Assembly: GCF_023091745.1 (NCBI RefSeq)
Contig: NC_068910.1
Location: forward strand, 41,899,272-41,963,271
DNA: 64,000 nucleotides
Direction of reading: 5' to 3'
Origin: Budorcas taxicolor
Taxonomy: Eukaryota > Chordata > Mammalia > Artiodactyla > Bovidae
The first letter of the stretch is position 1. Every line of letters begins with the position of its first letter. This document shows, piece by piece, positions 1 through 10,339 of this stretch. The notes beneath the pieces were generated by a model that did no database searches, was not told where the DNA came from, and worked only from the letters and a program-made list of their open reading frames with translations. Position numbers and translations under genes: made by a program.

Positions 1-366
1 CTGACTCAGTAGTAGAAAATAATCCCACCGGACTGCCTTCATTTATGTTTGTGGTCAACTCTACTGATTGAGAAGACCAGAAATGTACTTCCTTTCCCCA
101 CTTTTGTCTCTCTCTTTTCCTCTTCCAGCATAGAAGGAAGTCAATGGGCTTAAATAGGGACCCTCTTATCCACTGCTTCAATTGTTCTTTACTTCTGTTT
201 CTGTGAATGGACCTATTTAAGTAAAATGAAATGGCTAAAGACCCAACTTAAGCCCAGTTTGGACCCTTCCCATCCCAAGAACATACAGGGTAGGTTCTTT
301 CAAAGTAATGTAGAAAAACCAGTAGGTGGATGCTAAAATTTCACACATACACAAAAATAAATATAC

Positions 367-370
<4 letters not shown>

Positions 371-439
<69 letters not shown>
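371..439. repeat. (TG)n-(TA)n compound microsatellite
   Basis: About 24 TG units run directly into about 10 TA units. The alternating purine-pyrimidine sequence can adopt Z-DNA and is expected to be length-polymorphic. The short reading frames across it (TH and YI repeats) are artefacts. Confidence 0.97.
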
Positions 440-844
440 GGGGTTCATTGTTGTCAAAAACCTGAATGAGATATATAGTTAACTTTGGTGCAGAAGAGCA
501 GGAAATTTTCATCAACATCTTCCAAACTCGAAAGACCATGCCTGTTTCTTGAGCTTCTCTAATGAACCACCACCCTGTTGGCTGACAGTTGAACTACCGA
601 AGAGTAAATTTCACAGGCCCGGGCCTGCAGCATTAGCAGGAAGCTTGGTTTCCTCCCCTCTGAACTCCCGAAGCCGTGGTATTTTGCAGACTCCACTGGG
701 TCTTCTCTTTTGTCTGTGTATAATCCATGCAGTGGGGGTAGGAGGAAAAGAGAGGAAGGAAGCTGGAACAGCTAAAGGAAGAGAGAGATTGCCCTTCCCT
801 TTAATAATGACAACAAGATCTCCTGTATGTGAACCATTTTCTAA

Positions 845-1010
845 ATGCCAATTGATGTATTCACCTTCCTATCATATGTATCACTTTAATTATCTCTTAT
901 GTCACACACAGCAATCCTAGCAGAGTTATCTTCACCCCCATTTTATGAAAATGAGGCTCAGAGGAAGTAAGTCACATGGTCAAGGCCCGACAGCAGCAGA
1001 GTGGTGGAGC
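845..1010 (-). repeat. MIR SINE fragment
   Basis: The block reads like MIR in reverse: a region near TTTAATTATCTCTTATG, then CCCATTTTATGAAAATGAGGCTCAGAGG, then a sequence like TCACATGGTCAAGG. It is diverged and has no coding content. Confidence 0.7.
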
Positions 1011-1394
1011 TCAGTGAAAGGCATGTGGTCATGCTTAATGGAAATCGGAGAGCTGGACTCCAAAGACACAGCAGCCTCGCACTTTATGCGTACTTTGGGG
1101 CTGGTTTCCTGGGGACGGCTGCTCCAATCCAAGAGAAGGAATGATTTTCTCATACTGATTTCTCATCAATGATATCTGTCAGCCTATATTTAGTAGACAC
1201 CTATTATTGGCAAACTGAGGAAAGTCTGCATACCAGATCAAGATTATTTAATGTTCTTCACAGAATATCAAAGTTAGAATAAACTTGAGAGCATTCAGGC
1301 AAGCTTCTTTCAAAATACAGCCAAAGGGCCACCAGCCTAGATATTACAGGAACTGTTAAAATTCCAGACCCTCCAAACTAAAGGGACAAATGAA

Positions 1395-1880
1395 AACATA
1401 TGTCCACACAAAACTACACGTAGATGGTCATAGCAGATTTATGTATAATCACCAAAATCTAAACATCCCAAATGTTCACCAACTGGTGAATGAATAGACA
1501 AATGGTGGTCTACCCCTACAATGGAATACTAATCTGCCATAAAAGTAACTATGGACCCATATAAGCAAATGGATGAATCTCAAAGGCATTTTACTGAACA
1601 AAAGGAGCCAGACACCAAAACCAGCAGGCTATGTGATCCTGTTTATATGAAATCATAGCATAGACAAAACTGAAGAGATAAAGAAGCAAATTGGCAGTTC
1701 CCAGGGTGTAGCGAGAGAGAGAGAACTGACCTCAGTCAGGCACAGAGGAACTTTCTGGGATGATGAAAATATTGGTTGTAGTGGGAGTACATGGCTACAT
1801 GCCCACGTGAAAACCCATCCAATTATAAAGTTGAAATTGGTGATTTTTACTATATATAATTATATCTCAATGGAGTTGAC
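1395..1880 (+). mobile_element. Old L1 3'-end fragment
   Basis: Typical mammalian L1 3' sequence: a segment resembling 'catagcagatttatgtataatcacc', then 'caatggaatactaatctgcc', a 'gatgaatctcaaaggcatt' block, and a terminal part ending in an AT-rich tail near 1850-1880. It is 5'-truncated and has no open frame. Confidence 0.8.
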
Positions 1881-1917
1881 CCAAAGATGAAAAAGGAAGG
1901 AAGTAGGAAGGAAAATG

Positions 1918-2246
1918 AGTCTGGACTATCTCCCAAAATTTACATGTTGAAGCCCTGACCCCCAGTGTGATGGTATTTAGAAATGAGGGCCTTTAGGGTA
2001 GGTGACTTCTCAAGAGTGGGGCCATCATGATGGGATTACAGAAGACAGCTTACTCTCGCTCCCTGTCAGCACAGAGAACAGGGGACCTGAACTCCACGTG
2101 AGCCAAGACAAAAGGTCTAAGAATGAAACCTATATGCCAGCACCTTGGTTTGGGTGCCAGCACCTTTTCAGCCTCCAAACTCTGATAAATACATTTCTTT
2201 TGTTTAAGCCACCCAATTGGTGGTATTCTGTTATGGCAAAGAAAAA
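1918..2246 (+). mobile_element. Solo MaLR-type LTR (ERVL-MaLR), diverged
   Basis: This begins with the MaLR-like stretch around ACATGTTGAAGCCCTGACCC and ends with TTTAAGCCACCCAATTGGTGG...TTATGGC, the usual 3' region of these LTRs. No internal retroviral sequence or open frame is next to it, so it is a solitary old LTR remnant. It faces a second MaLR LTR in opposite orientation at about 2362-2990. Confidence 0.75.
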
Positions 2247-2312
2247 AAGAAGAAGAAGGAAGAAAAAATAAAGGAAAGAGAAAGGCATCAAGAAGAAGGG
2301 GAGGAAGAGAAA
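2247..2312 (+). repeat. GAA-rich polypurine tract
   Basis: An almost pure A/G tract (AAGAAAAAAAGAAGAAGAAGG and onward) sits between the two inverted LTRs. It is low-complexity, with possible triplex-forming character. The Lys/Arg-rich reading frame across it is an artefact. Confidence 0.9.
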
Positions 2313-2389
2313 TCTGTCCCAGGGACATGGTGTCCATGGAGACCCTTGTGGTTTCCATGAGTCCCCAGGTCGGCTGTGTTAGTTTCCTA

Positions 2390-2588
2390 GCATGCTTGTA
2401 TGTACACTCAATTGTGTCCAATTCTTTGTTACCCACCAGGCTCCTCTGTCCAAGTGATTCTCCAGGCAAAAATACTGGAGTGGGTTGCCATGCTCTCCTC
2501 CAGGGGATCTTCCCAACCCAGGGATTGAACCCAGGTCTCCCACATTGCAGGCAGATTCTTGACTGTCTGAGCCACCAGGGAAGTCTGA
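2390..2588 (-). mobile_element. Bov-tA SINE inserted in the MaLR LTR
   Basis: Antisense copy. From left to right it shows the BovB-derived tail (reverse of CAAAGA-TCGGACACAA), the CCACCAGGCTCCTCTGTCC block, CCAGGCAAAAATACTGGAGT, and the tRNA-derived head reversed (GAGCCACCAGGGAAGTC). It is younger than the LTR it interrupts. Confidence 0.9.
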
Positions 2589-2893
2589 AATGAAGGAGCT
2601 GCCACCAAATTATCAGGAACTTGGTGGCTTAATAGAAACAGTGATGTGCTCTCCCACAGTTGGGAGGCCAGAAGTTCTAAATCAAGGTGCTGGCAGAGCT
2701 GGTTCCTTTTAGAAGCTCAAGGAAAGGTCTGTTTCTGACCAACCCTCTTTGACTTCATGACTTGTAGACATATCACCCCAATCTCTGCTTTCATATTAAC
2801 AGAATCCCTGTGTATTCTCTTCTAAGAACACTCGCCATTGGATTTAGGGCCCACATCTTGAGATCCTTGACGTTAACATGGGCAAAGACCTTT

Positions 2894-2958
2894 TTTCCAA
2901 ATCAGGTTAACATTCATTAAATGATCATTAATGATCATTTCCAAATCAGGTTAACATT
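2894..2958. repeat. 21-bp direct repeats flanking a 22-bp perfect palindrome
   Basis: TTTCCAAATCAGGTTAACATT occurs at 2894-2914 and, identically, at 2938-2958. Between them (2919-2940) lies a 22-nt self-complementary sequence centred on ATCATTAATGAT. The period is 44 nt, so this is probably a small tandem duplication of LTR sequence with a hairpin-capable spacer. Confidence 0.95.
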
Positions 2959-3009
2959 AAAGTTTCAAGTACATACTTATTTGAAAGCAGGACACAATTC
3001 AGTCTGCTG

Positions 3010-4835
3010 CACTGGCCGCTTCCCACTGACTTTTTGTTTGGTTACAGAGTGCACATTTCTGCCTTCAGCTTCACTAAAAGAGGGAGTACTGACTGGGTAG
3101 GATTTAGCGGTAAGACTTCCCCCTTGTTACCACCTCAGTTTAGGTTTGCCAGTTGCCCTGATTATCAGATAGTAAGGATTTTGTAACAGGAAAGAGGCTA
3201 GGAATGAACTTCTGCTTTTCCAAAGCACCATATGAATTCTAACCAGAGGGACAACTTTTCACCCTGAACAGAAGTACACTCACCTTTGCCCTTTCCAGAA
3301 TGTCTGGACATGTGCAGAAGTCCAAAACTAAATGCACCCATTTGCATGGTTTCCTTATAAAGGAACGATGGGTAACACAGATCTGAGTTATATATACATA
3401 TATCTGACCATACCTGTGTTACATCAAGAACCTCAATTTATAATCCATAGTATGAGAATAATACCATGTTTGAAGGCAAAGTAAATTTCTTTCTTGAAAA
3501 AGTGAAGCATAAAAAATAATGGTCTAGAAGAGGTTCTAGAAACATAAAATAATTGGGGGCCTTCAGACTCTACCCTAAAATATCAGAAGAGCAACTGAAG
3601 TAACAGATGATCTAAAATGCACATAATTCTCTAGTGATTGCGCTGACAAGTGAATGTGCATTGGCTAAGGCCATCTGAACACCTGTGGTAGAGAAAACAT
3701 AGTAGGCATTTACTTTGGGTGAAGTACAAGGATATGTTGAAATTGACAGAGGAAGATCTACGGTGTTTTTATGGGAACGAATGTACTTAACCAGGTAATG
3801 GCTGCCCAGCAAGAGATATGTCTGTGTTTAGGGAAGTAAACCCATTTTCCATGCTTCCTGCTGTGTCAACAGAATGTGTTATCTACAAACCAAAATCCCC
3901 TTGCAAGGGTAGTGTTATTCTGGAATTGCCCCATTCTACTACCACTAGATTTCCACAAATGAGAAATACATGTTCTGAAAGTAGAAAGGAAAATAGAAAG
4001 AACTGGGGAAAATATGGTGTTCCAAAAAAAGTGACTATTTGGGTCATGCCTCTGTGATATCAGAATACCTTGAGTAGAAACCAGCAGGAATGACAAATCT
4101 CCCATCATATATAAACAGGTATAACACATGGGCAGGGTTCACTAGTGATGGCATATGTTGTTCTGTACTCAGTTGACAGGAAAAGAAAATTTTCAAGTAG
4201 CTGGAACATGCTTTTGGGAGAGGAAAAGGGGTTTTACTCAATTTAATTTCCATCGAGAAAGGGTGGAGTTGTGAAAAATCAAGGCAAAGAAAAAGATAAG
4301 AATTTCCTCCACTTTTTTTTTTTCAAATAAGTACATAGTATCTGCTACTTTGCTAGTCACTAATGTAAAGGGATAGAATTTCAGAATGAAGATTAAATGC
4401 TTCAGAAAGCCTTGAAGTCCAGGGTGGTGGTGGAGGGGATGCAAGACCAAGACATTAACTGCTCCATCCAGTAACTACAGGAGAGGTTACACCTTACTCT
4501 GTGGGACAGTTGGAAAATCTTGACATTATCTGGTCCCTGAGGACACCCTGACCACCAAGAGCCTGGCCTCAATATATAGGCCAGGTTGGCAGTCACAGCA
4601 GACTCTTTCTCCAGCATCTCTCCAGCTCAACAGCTAGGGGAGACTTGGGGAAAGCATTCTGCTCCTCATCCACCTGCGAGACTTCTGAGGACTTTAACCA
4701 CAGAATGATGACTGAGCCATAGATATTCAGGATGACTAGCACTCCTGATGTTTCTCTGTCATTCTCAAGTCCATGTGCATCAAAGGCATTCCTCATCACT
4801 GCATGAAGTAAGAATGGGCATGTGTGCACCATCCA
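3010..4835. other. Unique-looking intronic sequence
   Basis: No recognisable gene or repeat beyond short poly-T (4312-4323) and a TA-rich run near 3390-3405. The short frames on both strands show no domain, Kozak context or splice structure that I recognise. Confidence 0.6.
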
Positions 4836-4837
4836 CA

Positions 4838-5058
4838 TAAGAGCCGACTCGTTGGAAAAGACCCTGATGCTGGGAAAGATTGAGGGCAGGAGGAGAAGGG
4901 GACGACTGAGGATGAGATGGTTGGATGGCATCACCGACTCAATGGACATGAGTTTGGGTAAACTCCTGGAGTTGGTGATGGACAGGAAGGCCTGGCGTGC
5001 TGCAGTCCATGGGGTCGCAAAGAGTCGGACACGACTGAGTGACGGAACTGAACTGAAC
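4838..5058 (+). mobile_element. BovB LINE 3'-end fragment
   Basis: The characteristic BovB 3' terminus starts with AGCCGACTCGTTGGAAAAGA and continues CCCTGATGCTGGGAAAGATT, ATGGTTGGATGGCATCACC, GGCCTGGCGTGCTGCAGTCC and CAAAGAGTCGGACACGACTG, ending in GAACTGAACTGAAC. The 80-residue reading frame across it (4822-5064) is the conserved tail of the LINE, not a gene. Confidence 0.92.
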
Positions 5059-5201
5059 CTTTAAGTGAATCTCTGGAGTGTTACATCTTGCTTGGTCTCA
5101 GAGTGAACTGTATGAAACGAGTTCAGTCAATTCCTAATGAATTTAGACAGCATGGTATTCAGGACCCCACCCCCCAATAAATGCTCACTATATATCTTTT
5201 A

Positions 5202-5402
5202 TGGGCTTCCCAGGTAGCTCAGTGGTAGAGAATCCACCCACCAATGCAGGAGACCAGGTTGATCCCTAGGTCAGGAAGGTCCCTTAGAGTAGGAAATGGC
5301 ACCCCACTCCAGTGTTCTTGCCTGAGGATCCCACAGAGGAGCCTGGCCGGCTACAGTCCAGAGAGTCACAGAGTCAGACATGACTGAGCACGCACGCACA
5401 CA
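5202..5402 (+). mobile_element. Bov-tA SINE
   Basis: The tRNA-derived head GGGCTTCCCAGGTAGCTCAG with a diverged B-box region is followed by GTCAGGAAGGTCCC, CCCCACTCCAGTGTTCTTGCC and the BovB-like tail AGAGTCAGACATGACTGAGC. It ends in GCACGCACGCACACA, the simple tail that often seeds CA microsatellites. Confidence 0.93.
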
Positions 5403-7189
5403 TATAATCTTTTAAATAGACAATATTCTAAAGAGTAGGAGAGGAAAAGTCTTGATTGTGAGACACCAGGACTCTTCACTTTTAGGAAATGAAAGATTGT
5501 CTCCATGCCATCATGTGGTAGCCTTTTGCCCAGATAGAAGTTGGCAGTAATTTTGGTTTACTTCATCTTATCTTGTCAACTTATTCAATCTGTGACATTC
5601 AATAAAAAACCTAGCCACAGTGAGAGTTCCCAGCAGTAGGAATGTATAAAATCCAGCGAACTTGACTCACAGTCAATTTTTGGAGAGAGAGCTAATATAA
5701 AGAAAGTTAATGATATCTTCTGTGGTACATGCTGCCTAAACAATTTAAGAGTATTTTGGGGTGAAAGAGGAGTCTGTAGACAGTTTTAACATAGCTTAGG
5801 AAAATCCATATCATTGCTTATCATATAGTCCACAGAATGGCAAACATCAAAAAATAAAGTGGAATCATCAAATAGTTACTATAAAATATGTAACCTAGAT
5901 CTATTTGAGTCTTTCAATTCTTCCAGCACTACCATCTATTTTCTATTTACATTCATTTTAGCTTTTTCCTAGTGCTGTTTTTAATTAATGAAAAGATAAT
6001 AAGGCATGCAAGTTTTTAAAAAGTTTTTACAGACATTCACACTCACATTGTCTATAAATATAACATCGGTGTATACTTAATAGCAAAGATTTTTAAATTT
6101 CTGCAAACTGAAATTTTTAAATAGTCAAAGGAATGCCTATTCGTCAATCCAGTAAATGAATACCTCTCTCTTGTCTGAATTGTCCATAATTCTGTCTAGC
6201 TGTCTCCCTTCAAGACCTGCTCTGATTCAAGTCAAATGAGGTGAACAATAGCTGTCAGTTGCTGGATCTTGGCAATTTTCCCCATGAGCAAAAAATAAAT
6301 ATTACAGCTTCCCCACAATGTTCAGTATAGCTGTTGACTCAGGTCTTCACGGATGAAAAGGAAGGAAGAAAGACTGTGGGCTGGGAAACACTGTGTAGTG
6401 TGCAGTTTGGAGAACAGACTAGCTGCAGAAATAGACTTTTCAGCCACGGGACATGATGTCCGAGGAGCGAGGAAGATGGGTCCAATGTCCAGTCGAAGAA
6501 TTCTCTGTGACTTCAATAACAGCCGGTTTGTGACTGTTGTTTTTTTTTTAAATTTTTAAACACAATCACATATGTAATGTCCCACAGCACCAGACCTGGT
6601 GAAGAGTACCAGACATGAGTTCTCCTCAGACCTCAGAGAGTGTAAATTTCATCCTCTCTGAAGAGAAAGGGATCACCTATTGGAAGCCCTGTCTACTCAC
6701 AGACAGTCCCCAGCATTAGGTACACGATGCACTTGTTTGTGTTTAATGAGGACTGGGGGCCAACAAAACAGATTGGGTCACAGCTCACAAACCTATAAAA
6801 CTGATCAACAGCCAACTCCATAACAGGGCCAGCTTCCTGAGATCAGAACTGAACATATACTGTGAACATTTTGAGGGGGGTTTCAAAAAGAGTGCAAGTT
6901 TTCATTTCCTGTTTCCTGATGTCCTGAGGGCTCACCCCAGGTTTCCTCCAGACTAAGCCACACCCCTAATCAATCACATGGTATTTGCTACTAGAGTGAG
7001 GGTAACATTCCCTAGAGGTGTAGTTATCCTAGAGGTGTATTATCTTAGGGAATAAAGGTAAGGGAACTATTGGCATCTTCTTTCTAATCTAAAGAGAATA
7101 TTGGAATTCTGGTTTACCAAGAAACAATACAGATAAAACATCACATCAGAGCCAAAGTATTAAATACAATCTGTCCTTTGTGGTGCTGC
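5403..7189. other. Unique-looking intronic sequence
   Basis: AT-rich with no recognised element. Opposed short frames near 6322-6559 (64 and 68 codons) overlap each other and carry no family signature. Confidence 0.55.
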
Positions 7190-7315
7190 CATGAGACGCA
7201 GAGGGTTGACTGCACGATGCCATTTTACCTAACAAATTTGATCATCCATAGGTTTTGGTATCTGTGGGAGTCCTAAAAACAAATTCCTGCAGATACCGAG
7301 GGATGAGTATAAAAC
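7190..7315 (+). mobile_element. MER2/Tigger-type DNA transposon fragment
   Basis: The stretch GGTTTTGGTATCTGTGGGAGTCCT, then CAGATACCGAGGGATGA, resembles the end of MER2-like Tigger elements (the same motif is seen better preserved at 22015-22075). Diverged and non-coding. Confidence 0.65.
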
Positions 7316-7639
7316 TTTATGGTTGAGCTTTTTTAAAAAACTAAACATCTGTCCCAGTGTACACTCCTAGACGGTTTTCCAGTTACAGAGGTCAACTGCA
7401 CTTGTATAATGGTGATATCAAGTGTCTGAACTGTGGGATCAGACAGCATCACCAGTGGCAGGACAGCCTGACAACAGGGGCCCCCTGACCAGGCGCTCTC
7501 CCTTGCCTACGGCACCAGCTCGAAGTATTCCTCGCGGCTACATCTGACCTGAACTTGATTAACGAAAAATAAACCAAACCGTGGGGTGTTTTATAAAATG
7601 CTGGAGTGGGCTTTCCCGAAAGCCATTGTCTGGAAAAAC

Positions 7640-8770
7640 AACAGAGTATGACCGGCCTGTATATTGGAAACTACAAAATATTCATGAGAGAAATTAAAGG
7701 AGACCGAAATAATTGGGAAATATACATTGTTGATGGGACAGAAGATTCAATATTGTCAAGATGTCAGTTCTCCATGAATTATGCTATAAATTCAATCCAA
7801 CTCAACTCAGGCTTTCAAGAGACTTCCTATGGAAACTGGCAGGTTGATTCTAAAATTCATATGGAAGTGCAAAGAATCCAGAACATCTAAAACTCTGACA
7901 GAGAACAAAGTCAGAGAGGTGGCTCCATCTGATTTTAAAAATTGTTATAAAACTAAAGGGTGATATTGGTGTAAAGACAGATCAACAGAACCAAATAGAG
8001 AGTCCATGAATAAATCCACACATGTATGGACAACTGATTTTTACACAAGCATGAAGGTAAGGCAGCAGAGAAATGAGAGCCATTTGGACAAACCATGCTA
8101 GCATGACAGTCATATCCAAAAAGAAAAAATAATGCACACTAAATTATAGGCATAAATATAAAATTGAAAACTATAAAACTTCTAAAATACAGAGGAGAAA
8201 ATATCTGTGGCCTTAGCCTAGGCACATATTTCTTAAACACCACATCAAAGCAAAATCTATAAAAGAACCAAATAACAATTTGGACTTCACCAACATTAAA
8301 AACTTCTCTTCAAAAGACAGCATCAAGAGAATGAAAAGCCATACATAAAGCAGGAGAAAACTCTTTGCAAAGCATGTGCATGGTAAAGGTCTTAGATCTA
8401 GAATTCAAAACTTTCAAGTATTAGCAACAGGAAAACAAGCCAATAATAAAATGGGTAAAAGATATGAACAGATGTCACCAAGGAAGATAATAAACAAATG
8501 ACAAATCACCAAAGAATCTGCTCAGTGTCACTAGTTATTAGCAAATTACAAATGAAAAGAACAATGAGATTTTACTACACGCCTATTAGAAAGGCTAAAA
8601 TTTAAGAAGACTGACCATATCAAGTGTCAGATAAGGTCTAGAGGGACTGAAAGTCTCATAGTCTGCTGATAAGAATCTAAAACGATACTGCCACTTGAGA
8701 ATATACCTTGGAAGTTTCTTAAAGAGTTAATTTTATACCTACTATATGGTCCAGCCACTTCTCTCCTAGG

Positions 8771-8801
<31 letters not shown>

Positions 8802-9553
8802 CACGCGCGCGTGCGTGCAGTCACATCTGACTTTGCAACCCCATGGACTATAGCCCACCAGCCTCCTCTGTCCATGGGATTTTCCAGGCAAGAATACTGG
8901 AGTAGCTTCCTGTTTCCTTCTCCAGGGGATCTTCCTGACCTAGGGATTGAACCCGAGTCCCTCACGTCTCCTGCACTGATAAACAGGTTCTTTACCACTG
9001 GTGCCACCTGAGAAGCCCCTCTCCTAGGTGTTCATGCAAAATCAAATGAATGTATGCCCTTATGGATTCTCACGTATGATGTTCATACGGGCCTTATTTA
9101 TAGTAGCCCCACAGTGAAAACAACGCGAGTTTCCATGGACAAATGAATTGTTAAATAAATGCAGTACTTCCATACAATGGCTACGACTCAGGATTAAAAA
9201 GCACTAGACTGTTGAACTTCCAACAATATGGTTGAATCTCAGTGATGCTGAATTAAAGAAGCTCAACATACCAGAGTACATATTATGATACTCTTTATAT
9301 GAAGTTCTAGAAAATATAATTAATTCACAATGAACGAAACAACAGATCAGTGGTAGTTTGAAGTTGGGGTTGGGTGTGGAGTGGTTAAGAGGACAGATTA
9401 AACATGGGTAACAAGGAAGCTTTCAGAGATCATGTGTGTGTTCATTATCTTGATCATAGCAATGATTTCACTGGGCTGTATGTATCTGAACATCAAATTT
9501 TGCTCTTTAAATATGTAAAGTTTATTATTTACATCAATAAAGCTATTTAAAGA
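7640..9553 (+). mobile_element. Old L1 LINE, 3' ORF2 remnant plus 3'UTR
   Basis: About 1.7 kb of L1 sequence split by a SINE at 8771-9018. The left part carries ORF2 C-terminal blocks (around AACTATAAAACTTCTAAAATACAG, then AAACTCTTTGCAAAGCATG, then AGTGTCACTAGTTATTAGC). The right part carries the 3'UTR and ends near CATCAATAAAGCTATTTAAA. Stops and frameshifts abound. The 94-codon frame at 7606-7890 is part of this relic. Confidence 0.85.
8771..9018 (-). mobile_element. Bov-tA SINE with (GT)n tail, nested in L1
   Basis: Target site duplication CTCTCCTAGG lies at 8761-8770 and 9019-9028. The SINE is antisense. Its 3' simple tail has expanded to (GT)n and GCGCGC at about 8775-8818 on the + strand. 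The head is reversed at 8995-9018 (CACTGGTGCCACCTGAGAAGC). Insertion into the L1 shows the relative ages. Confidence 0.93.
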
Positions 9554-9757
9554 CCAAAAGAATGAGGACCACTCTGGAAGAATCTAAAGCAATATAACCA
9601 ACTGTACTGCATGAACCTAGGTTGAATTTTGAACTGGAGAAAAATCATATGAAACATTTTTTTTAGTTGGGGAACTTGACTTTGTGTATTTGATGACACT
9701 ATGGAATTACTGTCAGATTTCTTAAGTATACTAACAGTAAACACCCAATTTTTTGGT

Positions 9758-9802
9758 GATTTGCAAAGAGTCAGACACGACTGAGCGACTGAACTGAACT
9801 GA
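9758..9802 (+). mobile_element. Tiny BovB/Bov-A tail fragment
   Basis: Only the terminal segment is present: GCAAAGAGTCAGACACGACT, then GAGCGACTGAACTGAACTGA, followed by an AAATAAATAAG A-rich tail. It is an extremely 5'-truncated retroposition. Confidence 0.88.
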
Positions 9803-10029
9803 AAAGAAATAAATAAGAAAAAATACAATGTATATGGCTTTGAGATTGTTTAGCAGAGAGAGAGAGAAAGTAAAAAACATTGTGGTGGGATCTTAGTGGG
9901 GACTGTACACATGTTCTTCATCCTGTGTTCGAGTTCCTGAACATTTGTAAGTTTTTAAAATTGGGGGAAAATATATGTAGTGTATGTGCTTACATTGTAT
10001 CTGGATGAGAAAGAGGGAAAAGTTTCAGT

Positions 10030-10335
10030 CAATAGATAGTCCAAAAAATATTACTCAGCCATAAAAAAGAATGAAATTGGGTCATCGGTAGAGCTGTGGA
10101 TGGACCTAGAATCTATCATACAGAGTGAAGTGAGTCAGAAAAGCAATAATCATATATTAATGCATATATGTGAAACCTAGGAAAATGGTACAGATGAACC
10201 TGTTTGCAGGTCATGACAAGAGAGGTTGGACAGTGGGGAGGTTAAAGAGGGAGAGGATACATGTATACATATCGGTGATTCACTTGGCTGTACGCCAGAA
10301 ACTAACACAGCACTGTAAAGCAGTTATACTTAAAA
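10030..10335 (+). mobile_element. Ruminant L1 3'-end fragment
   Basis: L1 3' terminal sequence: ATTACTCAGCCATAAAAAAG, GAGCTGTGGATGGACCTAG, then the 3'UTR ending CACTGTAAAGCAGTTATACT and an A-rich tail (AAAAAACAAAAAAAAG). 5'-truncated and non-coding. Confidence 0.9.
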
Positions 10336-10339
10336 AACA

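Larger units (their letters stand above)
2362..2990 (-). mobile_element. MaLR-type LTR, antisense, interrupted by a SINE
   Basis: The start GTGTTAGTTTCCTAG and the later blocks GGTGGCTTAATAGAAACAG, CAGTTGGGAGGCCAGAAG and CAAGGTGCTGGCAGAG are the reverse complement of a MaLR LTR. It is split by a Bov-tA insertion (2390-2588). Near its right end is a local duplication containing a perfect palindrome (2894-2958). Confidence 0.75.

Noticed and set aside
333..539. 68-codon reverse frame rich in TH and YI repeats
   Set aside because: It is the translation of the TG/TA microsatellite. Similar artefacts occur at 8627-9011, 15819-16132, 58570-58943 and 63629-63988.
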